This document shows positions 1-10,205 of a stretch of DNA of 64,000 nt, piece by piece (positions within the stretch are counted from its first letter, which is position 1; every line of letters starts with the position of its first letter). The notes under the pieces were generated by a model that saw only the letters and a program-made list of their open reading frames with translations, was not told the DNA's origin and did not search any database. Source of the stretch: Montifringilla adamsi (lineage: Eukaryota; Chordata; Aves; Passeriformes; Passeridae); contig JAGGNK010012559.1 in assembly GCA_017590115.1 (NCBI GenBank), positions 1,198,370 through 1,262,369 of the forward strand, read 5' to 3'. A program made the translations under genes and the position numbers.

Positions 1-979
1 CCAGGGCTGGCAGGGCCAGAGGCACCCAGGCCTTTGTCCCCTGGGCTCGGGCAGAGCCTCTGGAGGCCCCACAGGAGGAACTTTCCTGGCAGGGGCTGCA
101 CTTTGGTTCTCCCTCGCTCTCCCTGAGGAGGCTGGCAGGGGCTGCAGGTTTATGGCATTTGTCCTTGCTGCCCCTCACATACCCCTGCCCCACAAACAGC
201 CCCGAGCCAGAGCCCCAGCCCTGAGTCCCAGCCCCGAGCACAGAGCATGGGAGGGGCCGCTGGAGGGGAGGTCACACCTTGGTCCAGGGGTTTTGTCACC
301 ACAGGCTCTTTGTCCAGCCATCCCTGTCCCCAGGGACACAGGCCTGACCACAGTCACAGTTTTAGGGTTTCCCCACAGCCCCAAATTGCTCTGCCTGTCC
401 TGGGGATGGCCCCAAGGACAGAACCCCTGCCATGGGGTGGTCTTATCAGAGCGGATGACTGGATGCCCTCCCTCGACCTGCAGGCAGAGCTTTGCCTGAC
501 CAACCCAGGACACCTCTCACCTTCTGCAGCCATTCACATTTGCTGCCTCGTGTTCCCCCGGTGCCCAGCAGCACCCCCAGGGCCTTTCCCAGAGCTCTTT
601 TCCAGCTGAGTGGCTCCCATTCCGCATTGGAGCCTGGGGTTGTTCTACCCAGGGGCAAAACCCTGCTCTTCATTCTCTGTTGATCTGGACAATGTTCCAG
701 TCAGCCTTCAGTGCCTGAAGGGGTTCTGAGAGAACTGGAGAGGTGCTTTGGACCAGGGTGACAGAGATTTTGGGGTTTTCCCACAACCTGCATACCCCGA
801 ACTGCCCTGACCTGTACCTGAAGGGGCTCCAGGAGAGCTGCAGAGCTGGTTAAGGACCACAGTCACCGTTTTTAGGGTTTCCCCACAGCCTACATCCCCC
901 CAAACTGCCCCAAGCACAACAGCCCTGCCATGAGGGCAGTGCCCAAGTGGTGCTGATCCCGCTGCCCCTCTGCCCGCAG
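1..979 (+). other. SERINC2: SERINC2-like gene, intron (3' part)
   Basis: This is intronic sequence ending in a pyrimidine-rich acceptor (tgcccgcag, 971-979). No upstream SERINC exon is visible: the expected membrane segment before the LRSSDH motif is absent in all frames, so the preceding exon lies left of the window. The intron contains three diverged copies of a roughly 55-bp motif at about 352-403, 756-815 and 858-912. Each has a core resembling tttagggtttccccacagcc. A short CR1-like stretch may occur at about 815-850. Confidence 0.7.
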
Positions 980-1207
980 CCTGCGCTCCTCGGACCACCC
1001 GCAGGTGAACAAGCTGATGCTGACGGAGGAGAGCGAGAGCGGGACCGGGGCCGGGGCCGGGGCCGGGCCGGGCGGGGCGGAGGAGGGCGGGCTGCGCCGC
1101 GCCTACGACAACGAGCAGGACGGCGTCTCCTACAGCTACACCTTCTTCCACCTCTGCCTCCTCCTCGCCGCTCTCTACATCATGATGACCCTCACCAACT
1201 GGTACAG
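980..1207 (+). CDS. SERINC2: SERINC2-like serine incorporator, penultimate coding exon
   Basis: SERINC proteins are multi-pass membrane proteins linked to serine incorporation into membrane lipids and to phospholipid scrambling. This 228-nt exon starts with the last base of a split codon. It then encodes [13 protein letters not shown], an acidic and Gly/Ala-rich loop ([15 protein letters not shown]), the family signature [12 protein letters not shown], and a membrane helix [20 protein letters not shown]. It stops two bases into the Arg codon of NWYR before a gtgagag donor (1208). The acceptor at 979 and the donor leave phases that join correctly to the exon at 1831. The Gly/Ala loop is coded by a GGGGCC-type repeat and looks expanded compared with the loop I recall for mammals. 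The paralogue is assigned from the [14 protein letters not shown] and [17 protein letters not shown] segments, which fit SERINC2 better than SERINC1, 3 or 5. Family assignment is very secure; the paralogue is likely. Confidence 0.93.
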
Positions 1208-1830
1208 GTGAGAGCTGCCACGGACACCCAGGGCTGTCCCCGTTCCTGCAGGTCCCCTCCTCCCGGGGTGCTGGTGCCCGTGTGCTGGGCACAGCTGAGG
1301 TGTGAGGCTGCTGGATGTGCTCCCTTATCGGCGTTAATTATTTTTAGGGCTGTGCCTGGGCTTGTCAGCATCCTCTGCTGCAGCCCAGATCGCTTGGGAG
1401 GAGGGGGAGCAGGGACCAAGGCTGAGGCTGCAGCAGTGGGGTCATACCGGCGTGGCTGCAGCAGTGTTGGGGTCACACCCAGGGGTGGCTGCAGTGCTGG
1501 GGTCATACCCAGGGGTGGCTGCAGCAGTGAGGTCACACCCAGGGGTGGCAGCAGCAGTGGGGTCACACCCAGGGGTGGCTGCAGCAGTGGGGTCACACCC
1601 AGGGTGGCAGCAGCAGTGAGGTCACACCCAGGGGTGGCTGCAGTGTTGGGGTCACACCCAGGGGTGGCTGCAGTGCTGGGGTCACACCTGGGGTGGCAGC
1701 CGTGCTGGGGTCACACCTGGGGTGGCAGCAGCCACCGGGCACCCCCATGTTCCCTGGGGGCACCCCTCCCTCCCGGGGCACCGGCAGGGTGTCACAGCGA
1801 TGGGTGCCACCCCCCTGTTGGCTGTTTCAG
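1208..1830 (+). other. SERINC2: SERINC2-like gene, last intron
   Basis: The intron has a GT donor (gtgagag, 1208) and a pyrimidine-rich AG acceptor (gctgtttcag, 1821-1830). About half of it is a 30-bp minisatellite, listed separately. No additional exon is seen. Confidence 0.9.
1425..1733. repeat. 30-bp minisatellite in last SERINC2 intron
   Basis: About ten copies of a 30-bp unit (core ggtcacacccaggggtggct) run head to tail. Variants differ mainly in gcagcagtgg versus gcagtgctgg. Open frames crossing it come from the repeat and are not coding. Confidence 0.93.
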
Positions 1831-1969
1831 GCCGGACGAGAGCTTGCAGGTGCTGAGCAGCCCCTGGACGGCCGTGTGGGTGAAGATCTGCTCCAGCTGG
1901 GCTGGGCTCCTGCTCTACCTCTGGACCTTGGTGGCTCCGCTGCTGCTGCCGGACCGGGACTTCAGCTGA
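1831..1969 (+). CDS. SERINC2: SERINC2-like serine incorporator, terminal coding exon
   Basis: The first base completes the Arg codon of NWYR from the exon ending at 1207. The exon then encodes 45 residues, [12 protein letters not shown] onwards, with the family C-terminal membrane helix ([20 protein letters not shown], then TLVAPLLL) and the conserved ending RDFS followed by TGA at 1967-1969. The ending, the spacing after the previous helix and the reading phase all match SERINC proteins, so this is the intact C-terminus. No frameshift or missing residue is seen in the two exons present. The protein would sit in the plasma membrane or endomembranes, with this helix as the last transmembrane segment. 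Confidence 0.95.
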
Positions 1970-2580
1970 GGTGGCCCTGGACGTGCTGCTGCCATCGTGG
2001 CTTTGTCCCTCGAGGCTGGGGACAGCCCCAGCTCTGCCTCAGCCTCAGTTCTGCACGCAGGAGCTGCTGTGCTGGGTTGTGCCTTCTTGCAGCTCCTTTG
2101 TTTTAATTTGAAAGGGATGAAGTGCCAAGCAGAGAAAATTAAGGGCTGAGAGAGACCTGAGGGTGGTTTTAAAGCTCTCATCATCTCTGTGTTTGTGTCG
2201 TGCCTTTGGCAGTGCCTCCAGACCCTTCTGCCCAGCAGACACCGCTGCCTTGCCTGGGGAGGGTTTGGTTCTCACCAGCTGCTGGTGCCCCGTGGGGGAT
2301 GAGTCCCCGTTGATGCCTTTTGGGATCTCTGGGGTTTGGCTGGGTACCAGGACCCAGGTGTTGTGTCCCCAAACAGCCTGGAGGGAAACAAATCCTCTGG
2401 CTGGGGGCAGAGGTCTTGCTGCATGCCAGCCTCGGTGGTGGCCCCAGCTCCTCGGGGCTGTCCCAGCAGGAGCACAGCTCCCTGTCCTCTCTGGGGCACA
2501 GGTCAGGTGTCCCACAGGCTGCGCTGGCCTGGCCCCAGCTCTTTGCCTCGTTAATAAAGTCTCGTTTGGAATAAACACAG
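1970..2580 (+). other. SERINC2: SERINC2-like 3' UTR
   Basis: This is non-coding sequence from the stop codon to just past the first canonical polyadenylation signal. It has no CR1 or tandem array. The extent is inferred from the signal at 2553; the cleavage site is not directly visible. Confidence 0.7.
2553..2558 (+). terminator. SERINC2: Polyadenylation signal AATAAA
   Basis: A canonical AATAAA lies in ttaataaagtctcg, 584 bases after the stop codon. A second ATAAAC-type hexamer lies about 18 bases on, and a T/G-rich stretch follows at 2581-2612 (tttatttgg, then ggctgtttgg), as expected for a downstream element. Confidence 0.8.
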
Positions 2581-2589
2581 TTTATTTGG

Positions 2590-3118
2590 ATTTGGCTGTT
2601 TGGAGTCTTTCCTGGTGGGTGGGTGCCCAACAGAGGAGGGAGTGGGATATTTTAAACTGACCCCATGCCAGGGACACAGCTGACTGCACGGGGCTGCAGG
2701 CAGGGCTGGCATCGCTTTGGGGCATGGAAACTCGGAGCCCTGGACGCCACTGCCAGCCCGTGACACCCCGAGAGGTGGTGGTGAGCAAAGGGGGTGCGCA
2801 AGGCGGGGTGCAGACGATGCCCAGGGGCACTCGGGGATGGGGTGAGCTCCGTGTGGGGCACGCACGGTGCTGGGGCACAGAGCAGAGGGTGGCCCCGGCT
2901 GGGAGCTCTCCCTGGCGGGAGGTGCCGGCGCTGGTACGGGTGAGAGCTGCCCTCGGCAGTGCCCGCTGCCCACCGTGCCCAGCCCTGGGTCCCCGGCTGT
3001 GCAGCCCCTCCGGGTGCGCCCCTTATTCCCAGTCCCGTTCCCGTTCCGTTCCGTTCCCGTGCGGGCCGGCTCCAGCCGCGCGATGGCGCTGCGAGCCCGC
3101 GGAGCGACAGCGACACCG
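2590..3118. promoter_or_regulatory. CpG-rich patch 3' of SERINC2 (possible promoter)
   Basis: CpG dinucleotides concentrate at about 2985-3125, for example in ccgcgcgatggcgctgcg and ccgttccgttccgttcccg. The sequence before it (2590-2985) is unremarkable. It could be a small CpG island serving a non-coding transcript or an alternative promoter, or just GC-rich DNA at the edge of a minisatellite. No TATA box or clear exon is seen. Confidence 0.3.
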
Positions 3119-3413
3119 AGCCGGCACCAGGGACCCCATCCGGCACCCAGGGACTCCATCCTGCTCCCTGTGATCCCATTCTGCACTCAGTGACCCCATC
3201 CGGCACCCAGGGACCCCATCCTGCTCCCTGTGATCTCATTCTGCACCCAGGGATCCCATCCTGCACCCAGGGACCCCATCCTGCACTCAGTGACCCCATC
3301 CGGCACCCAGGGACCCCATCCTGCTCCCTGTGATCCCATTCTGCACCCAGGGACCCCATCCTCCACCAGCGACCCCATCCTGCACCCGGTGATCTCATCC
3401 TGCTCCCTGTAAC
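3119..3413. repeat. 20-bp minisatellite
   Basis: About 14 copies of a 20-bp unit alternate among variants such as cggcacccagggaccccatc and ctgctccctgtgatcccatt. Because 3 x 20 is a multiple of three, several frames stay open across it; these are not genes. A looser C-rich array (ccctgtgtccctgcac-like) continues at 3417-3570. Confidence 0.92.
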
Positions 3414-3570
3414 CCTTATCCCACACCCCACCCTCTGCACCCTACACCCTGTACCCCTGTGTCCCTGCAGCCTACACCGTTGTGTCCCTGCACCCCTGTG
3501 TCCCTTCACCCTACATCCTGTATCCCTTCACCCTGCATCCCTGTGTCCTTTCACCCTGCATCCCGCAGGG

Positions 3571-4555
3571 AAGGTTCTGGCAGGGATGGGATTGCCAGAT
3601 TTATTTCCCCATCATGTCTCCCTCCACCATTTCTTTCCAGGAGAATGTTCTTTGCTCCCCATTTCCTTTAGAACCCCCTGGCAGCTCCACCCCAATGCCA
3701 AGCTCTGTGCACCCCGAAATGAGCCAGGAAAGCGAGGCAGGGCACGGGGGGTGACCCTGTCTGTGCTGCCTGTTGCTTCCCTGGGTTTGGGATTCCAGCA
3801 GAGCAGCACCCCAGGGGCATGTTATTCCCGGTGCCATCTGGCCCATCCCTCTGGATTTATCTGCCCACATTCATCCCGAGCTGTGCAAGGCACCCCGAGG
3901 AGCTCCAACCACGGGGAAGCCTGGCTGCTTTTGCCTTCCTGACTGTATTTTGGGAATAAGCTAAAAAAGGGGGGGGAAAAAAAAAGAAAAAAGAAAAAAA
4001 CCCAAAAAAGATGGATTGATGGCACAAAATCCCCCAGAACTAAGCATGATGTGAGTGGTACTCACAGGCAGTCTGAGCCCCATTTCCTTCTCTGGGAATG
4101 TTCTGAACTCTCCACAGAGTTGTGGCTGTTCTGCATTTGCTTCTCAGCAAGTACAATCCATACCTGAGTCCAAACACAGTGTTCTGCAGGGGGGAGGAGG
4201 GAGGGAAGCAGCTCCCTGCCAGCTGGGCACCACCGCTGAGCTCAGCTGTCACGGCAGAGGCTGCAGGAGTGTCCCAAGTCCCCTGGAGGTGGCACCCCCA
4301 GCCCATGGTGCCCAGAGCTGCCCCTGGGGTTCCCCAGCCGGGCTGGGCATCACGGGGCTGTTGGAAAAGGGAGGAGCCACGAGAGATCTGGGAGAGGGCA
4401 ACGGGCACAGAGCCATGAGGGACTAAAAACTTCCTTTATCTGGTGACTGTCACCTCCAAATGGGAAAATCCCCACAGGCAGCAGCAGCTGCATTTCTGGG
4501 AGAGCTGGGGGTGCTGCCCTGGAGAGGAGAAGGCTCCAGGGAGAGCTCAGAGCCC
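3571..4555. other. Intergenic, no gene seen
   Basis: This is unique-looking sequence with an A/G-rich tract at 3963-4010 (runs of G8 and A9). No exon, RNA gene or recognisable element is seen. Confidence 0.7.
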
Positions 4556-4872
4556 CTGCAGGGCCTGAAGGGGCTCCAGGAGAGCTGCAGAGGGACTGGG
4601 GACAAGGATGGAGGGACAGGACACAGGGAATGGCTCCCACTGCCAGAGGGCAGGGCTGGATGGGATCTTGGCAACTGGGAATTGTTCCCTGGCAGGCTGG
4701 GGAGGGGCTGGGCTGGAATTGCCAGAGCAGCTGTGGCTGCCCCTGGATCCCTGGCAGTGCCCAAGGCCAGGCTGGATGGTGCTTGGAGCACCTGGGAGGT
4801 GTCCCTGCCATGGCAAGGAGTAAAACTGGTTCAGCTTTAAGATCCCTTCCAACCCAACCCCTTCTATTTCCA
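4556..4872 (+). mobile_element. CR1 LINE 3' fragment (+)
   Basis: The order of blocks matches the CR1 3' end: a gaaggggctccaggagagct-like start, then ggaatggctccc, ccctggatccctggcagtgc, ccaaggccaggctggatgg, and finally gatcccttccaacccaa plus a ttctatttccatgat tail. It is 5'-truncated with no ORF. Confidence 0.85.
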
Positions 4873-5038
4873 TGATAATTTTCCGGGTGAATAATTCATC
4901 AGCCAACATCTGCCACCTCCAGCTCAGCAGAAAACACCGCCCTGGGCTGGGTTCCCTGCCTGCCTGTCCCTGTCCCTGTCCCTGCCCCGAGTCACAGCTC
5001 CAGCCTGGAGGTGGGATCAGACCCGGGACACCCCCCCC

Positions 5039-5164
5039 NNNNNNNNNNNNNNNNNNNNNNNNNNNNNNNNNNNNNNNNNNNNNNNNNNNNNNNNNNNNNN
5101 NNNNNNNNNNNNNNNNNNNNNNNNNNNNNNNNNNNNNNNNNNNNNNNNNNNNNNNNNNNNNNNN
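5039..5164. other. Assembly gap (126 N)
   Basis: The run of N is flanked by C8 on the left and C7 on the right, so sequencing probably failed in a poly-C or C-rich tract. True content and length are unknown. Confidence 1.
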
Positions 5165-5372
5165 CCCCCCCACAATTATCTCCCCAGGTGGCTTTAATTG
5201 CTCTAATTACTCTCCCTGGGGGCCGCCCCAGAGGGATGGATGGGGCGGTTCAGGGTGACATTGGGGAGCCCAGGAAAAGCCAATCAGCAGTCACAGGAGC
5301 TGGCTGTGACCACTGCGTTCCCAAATTAAACTGGATTTAACCCCAGGGCTGGGCACAGGACCCTGCTGGGGT

Positions 5373-6297
5373 CACCGAGCGTTTAGGACCATGAGAAGGG
5401 AGGACCCCTCAGTGACACCCAGGTCGGGGTGGTGGGGACTGAGGTGTCACCCTGACTCCGGCGATCCCGGTGCTTCCAGGGGCTCCCCAGCATCTTTTTA
5501 TTCCCTTTAATGCATGGCCTCCTTTGTTTTTTATTTTATTCCTGGGATTAACACATCGGGCAGCAGCCGGACTGGCTCCTGCTCAAAAGAGGAGGAGAAA
5601 GCGTTTACATAATTCATTTAAATGAGGCACCCGAGGAAACCCAAATTGGACTTGCAGCATGTTTACAGAGCCACGCAGAGCTCCGCCATCCGCATCTGGA
5701 GCCGTTAATGCCTCCCAGACGGAGCACAGGGCATGGATAATTAATTAATTGTGGAGCAGAGCCCTTGCCCAACCCCCAGAGAGAGCGCTGAGGCAGCAGG
5801 CAGCGACGCCCGGCGCTGCTCCCCTGGGGCGCGGATTTATTTCCCGGGGCTTTTTTCCTTCCCAAAATGTTCCTCGAAGGTGCTGGGGGTGGTGGGGTAG
5901 AAGCCATGGGAGGAACGAGCCGAGCTGGGCTGGAAAATCCCTGCCCGGAGGGGTTTGAGGGGAGGAGGAGCCGGCGGGGGCTCCTGGGGGTGATGATGGC
6001 AGTGCCAGGGCTGAGCCCTGCCCTGGGGAGGCGAGCGGAGGGGACAGCGGGGAGGGGACACGGGGACCCCGCGGAGGAGACTCTGAGACCCTTCGGAGGG
6101 GACAGCCCCCCTGCAGCGGGGAGCAAAGGGCGCTGCCCCACTCAGCCCCAAGTATCCCTGTTCTGTAGGATCACGCAGCCCCTGCCCCAAGCGGGGGGGT
6201 CCTGTGAGACATCGGGGGTGCCTCGGGACCCTGCCCCGCGCTCCGCCCCTCCTGCCCTCGCCAGTCTCTCCCTGGGGATCGCTCAGGGGCTGGAATC
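5373..6297. repeat. Tandem duplication, copy 1 (925 bp)
   Basis: This copy matches 6298-7217 almost base for base from caccgagcgtttaggacc to ctcaggggctggaatc. It contains a non-repetitive, AT-core segment at about 5625-5755 (cagcatgtttacagagcc, then ggataattaattaattg) that looks like a conserved non-coding element, plus a CpG-rich half. Confidence 0.97.
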
Positions 6298-7217
6298 CAC
6301 CGAGCGTTTAGGACCATGAGAAGGGAGGACCCCCTCAGTGACACCCAGGTCGGGGTGGTGGGGACTGAGGTGCCACCCTGGCTCCGGCGATCCCGGTGCT
6401 TCCAGGGGCTCCCCAGCATCTTTTTATTCCCTTTAATGCATGGCCTCCTTTGTTTTTTATTTTATTCCTGGGATTAACACATCGGGCAGCAGCCGGACTG
6501 GCTCCTGCTCAAAAGAGGAGGAGAAAGCGTTTACATAATTCATTTAAATGAGGCACCCGAGGAAACCCAAATTGGACTTGCAGCATGTTTACAGAGCCAC
6601 GCAGAGCTCCGCCATCCGCATCTGGAGCCGTTAATGCCTCCCAGACGGAGCACAGGGCATGGATAATTAATTAATTGTGGAGCAGAGCCCTTGCCCAACC
6701 CCCAGAGAGAGCGCTGAGGCAGCAGGCAGCGACGCCCGGCGCTGCTCCCCTGGGGCGCGGATTTATTTCCCGGGGCTTTTCTCCTTCCCAAAATGTTCCT
6801 CGAAGGTGCTGGGGGTGGTGGGGTAGAAGCCATGGGAGGAACGAGCCGAGCTGGGCTGGAAAATCCCTGCCCGGAGGGGTTTGAGGGGAGGAGGAGCCGG
6901 CGGGGGCTCCTGGGGGTGATGATGGCAGTGCCAGGGCTGAGCCCTGCCCTGGGGAGGCGAGCGGAGGGGACAGCGGGGAGGGGACACGGGGACCCCGCGG
7001 AGGAGACTCTGAGACCCTTCGGAGGGGACAGCCCCCCTGCAGCGGGGAGCAAAGGGCGCTGCCCCACTCAGCCCCAAGTATCCCTGTTCTGTAGGATCAC
7101 GCAGGATCAAGCGGGGGGGTCCTGTGAGACATCGGGGGTGCCTCGGGACCCTGCCCCGCGCTCCGCCCCTCCTGCCCTCGCCAGTCTCTCCCTGGGGATC
7201 GCTCAGGGGCTGGAATC
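6298..7217. repeat. Tandem duplication, copy 2 (920 bp)
   Basis: It differs from copy 1 by about three substitutions, one extra C and a net 6-bp replacement (cagcccctgccccaagc in copy 1, caggatcaagc in copy 2). That is above 99% identity. The junction is direct, with no filler. Confidence 0.97.
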
Positions 7218-7978
7218 GCTCCCTGGGGCGCTCCAGCTGCAGCACCCGGAGGCAGCTCCCACCCTGATGCCGGGGGTGCTTTGGGGGTGCTGAGAAGAAG
7301 CCCCCGGCCCTGCACAAGGACACGGGGACATCTCAACCTTCATTTGCAGCCCCCTGCAGCTGGGATTGATGCCTCAGCCCTCCCACTGCTCTCGGAGCTG
7401 CTGTCTCTACCTTCAGCACCACTTTGAAGAGCAAAGGAGGGATGGGAAGGAAGACAGGGAGGAAAAACAAAAAAAAAAAGAAAAAAAATTTGAAAACCTC
7501 CAGCTTGAACCCTGCTGCTGGAGAAACATCTGTATCTATAAATATCTGTGCTGGGAGTGGGAACAGGCTGTATCTGTATCTGCAGCAGCTCCCGAGGCGG
7601 CAGCAGCAGCCTCGCCCCAGCTAACCCTGCTCCAGCTCCAGCACATGCTCCCGAACATGCTCCGGGCTCCGCAGCCTGCCGGGAGATTTTGGGGACAAGC
7701 CCCCAAACTGGTCTCTAATCAAACAGGAATAAAGCAGGGCTGTGCTCGTGTGTGCAGCGCGTTCCCAGCTAGGGGGAGCAGCTGCCCTGGGGTCACTGGG
7801 GCTCTGGGGGACAGCGGGGCTGTCCTTGCTGGGACACGATGTCCTGCTGCTGTCCCCACCCCGCTGTCACTCCGATGTCCTGCTGCTGTCCCCACCCCGC
7901 TGTCACTCTGGCAGTGATCTCGTCCATCCCTCCAGACTGGATTGTTTGTGCTCAGAGAAACCTGGATCACAGTCTCAA
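7218..7978. other. Intergenic, no gene seen
   Basis: The stretch contains A-rich tracts at 7464-7492 and a 36-bp direct repeat at about 7838-7908 (gatgtcctgctgctgtcccc, twice). No coding signal. Confidence 0.7.
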
Positions 7979-8241
7979 ATCCCAGCCCCAAATCCCAATC
8001 CCATATCACAAGCCTGTATCCCAATCCCACATCCAAATTTTGTATCCCAATCCTGTATCCCAGTCCCATTTCCCAGTCCTGTATCCCAATCCCTTATCCC
8101 AGTCCCTTATCCCAATCCCATATCCCAATCCCTTGTCCCAATCCCATATCCCAATCCCATATCCCAGTCCCGTGTCCCAGTCCCATATCCCAATCCCATA
8201 TTCCAATCCCGTATCCCAATCCCATATCCCAATCCCATATC
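7979..8241. repeat. 12-bp C-rich array (G4 / i-motif prone)
   Basis: About 22 copies of a 12-bp unit, tatcccaatccc, carry a CCC run every six bases. The complementary strand therefore has regularly spaced GGG runs. No coding content. Confidence 0.95.
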
Positions 8242-8898
8242 ATGCTTTGGGATAGCAGGGACATACCGGGCACCCCAGAGCTCCTCAGCACACGGGGTCC
8301 CCCCTCATTGCTCTGTCCCCTGAGGGGAATCCCATCCTCTCCCTGCATTCCCAGGCTTTCCGAGAGTTTTCAGGACTCTCCTGTACCTCATCCAGGTAAA
8401 TCCCACAATCCCGGGGCTGGTCTGGGGCTGCCCCATTCCAGGACACTCCGCTGTGGGGGGCCCTGCCTGGCTGCTGTCGGGGGGCCGTTTCTCCATCCCA
8501 CACCTCAAAGCTGTTGTGTTTCTGATCCCAACACATCTATTATCACTTTCCCTTGGATTGGGGCTGTAAATCCTCCAGAATTCCCTCATTTGGCTCCAGG
8601 AAGGTGCCCTGGAACCCCCAGCTCTGAAGATCCCTGAGGGCTGAGTGAGGATTGGAAACCTTTTCCTGACAGACCTCTGCTTCTTTCCACTGGATCCAAT
8701 TTTCCTCATTTTTTCTGGCTTTCCTCCTCCCAAAATCCCTCCCCATGCTTCCCATGGTGGGGCCTGTAGGGTGATTTTCCCATTACAGGGATCCTACAGC
8801 TCCAACAGCGAGTCCTGGGACACATCATTGTCCCAGCTTTGCAAGGACTCATCCCTGATCCTGGAGATCCCCATGCCAGGAGCATCCTCGCCTTGGCA
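8242..8898. other. Intergenic, no gene seen
   Basis: Unique-looking sequence without arrays, recognisable repeats or splice-framed coding segments. Confidence 0.6.
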
Positions 8899-9115
8899 CG
8901 TAGGGCCTGGGCAGGTGGGAAACCCTTGGGATCACACGGAAACCCTTGGGATCACACATAGGGCCCAGGAAGGTGGTAAATCCTTGGGATCACACAGAAA
9001 CCCTTGGGATCACACGTAGGGTCCAGGAAGGTGGGAAACCCTTGGGATCACACAGAAACCCTTGGGATCACATGTAGGGCACGGGCAGGTGGGGAACCCT
9101 TGGGATTGGCCCCAA
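8899..9115. repeat. 58-bp tandem repeat
   Basis: About 3.6 copies, phased by tagggcc at 8901, 8959, 9017 and 9077. Each unit contains an internal doublet of aacccttgggatcacac. Confidence 0.93.
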
Positions 9116-10076
9116 AGGTGGTGCTTTGGGAAGCACAGGCTGCCCTCACGTCCCCTGCTCTGTGGGTCCCCTCCGCAGTGCCAGAGCTGCATTGTTATTT
9201 CCTTTGCCCCTTTTTTTCTCCTCCTCATTTCCCTGTAACAACCAGGGCTTTTCAGGAGCCGCCTCCCTCCCCCTTTTCCTCCCTGACTCATTCCCACTGT
9301 CCTTCCAGCGGGATGTGCGGGTCCCCACGTCCTGCGGGAGGGGCTGGGGACAGCAAGGGACTGAATGCAGCACAGTGAACATTCCAGGCAGGGACATTTC
9401 CCAGTGCAAAGCAGTGACCCTCAGTGTGCAGAAGGATTTGGGCTGGGGCAGGAATGCAGATTGATCCCTGTGCATTTGTGTCAACAATTGTCCCTTTGTG
9501 CCCTGACGTCCTCACCGGGGCTCTGGAGAGGGAGAACTCCGGGCTGTGCCAGGGAGGAGAGGCCTTGGTGTCCCTGCAGTCACTGCTCCTGCAAGGCTGC
9601 AGCCAGGATTTGTAGGATTTAAAGGCTCAGGCACCAAAGGGCTGGAGGATTTACAAGCTTCGTTTTGTTGCTTCTGGTGCATAAAGCTGGGAATTGAGGA
9701 GAGCTGAGTGCTGGTTCTGCCCTGGCAGGGATGCCTTGAGTTCCCACCCCTGACGCCACTGCAGAGGTGCCCAGGGTCCCTCGTGGGGTGGTCTGGCTGC
9801 TGCTGGTGCCAGCTTTGCCCCTCTCCCTCGGTGCCACATCGCTTTTCCTCCTGGATTTCGGGGGAGGAGAACTCTGTCGAATTGCTTAAACCCGTGCAAG
9901 CACAGATTTGTGTGTGACACCCAACCAGAGCCCCCAGCCCTCCTCTGCTGGGGCCCATCCCGAGGGATGCCCGAGGCCACCGGGGCTTCGGGGCTGAGTG
10001 ACAGCAGCAGGATGACACTCTCCATGTCCCAGACTCCACCGCCTCTTTTGTCCCCTGCTGCAGCCCCGGGCAGGGC
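9116..10076. other. Intergenic, no gene seen
   Basis: Mixed unique sequence. There are short pyrimidine tracts near 9205-9290 but no exon-like frame with splice sites. Confidence 0.6.
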
Positions 10077-10205
10077 ACTGGGGGTGCTGGGAGTGCTGGG
10101 GGAGCTGGAGGAGCTGGAGAGTGCTGGGGGTGCTGGGGGTGTTGGAGGGTGCTGAGGGTGCTGGTGGTGCTGGAGGTGCTGGGGGTTCTGGGGGTGCTGG
10201 GGGTG
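10077..10205. repeat. 9-bp G-rich array
   Basis: Degenerate copies of ggtgctggg and ggagctgga run across about 130 bp, strongly G-rich on the + strand. Confidence 0.9.

Noticed and set aside
947..1969. 340-residue frame reading straight through the SERINC2 exons and intron
   Set aside because: It reads the minisatellite intron as protein and is in a different frame from the first exon's SERINC sequence. The spliced exons give the family sequence.
5614..7067. Two 175-residue minus-strand frames nearly identical to each other
   Set aside because: They are similar because the DNA is tandemly duplicated, not because a protein is conserved. No homology is recognised.
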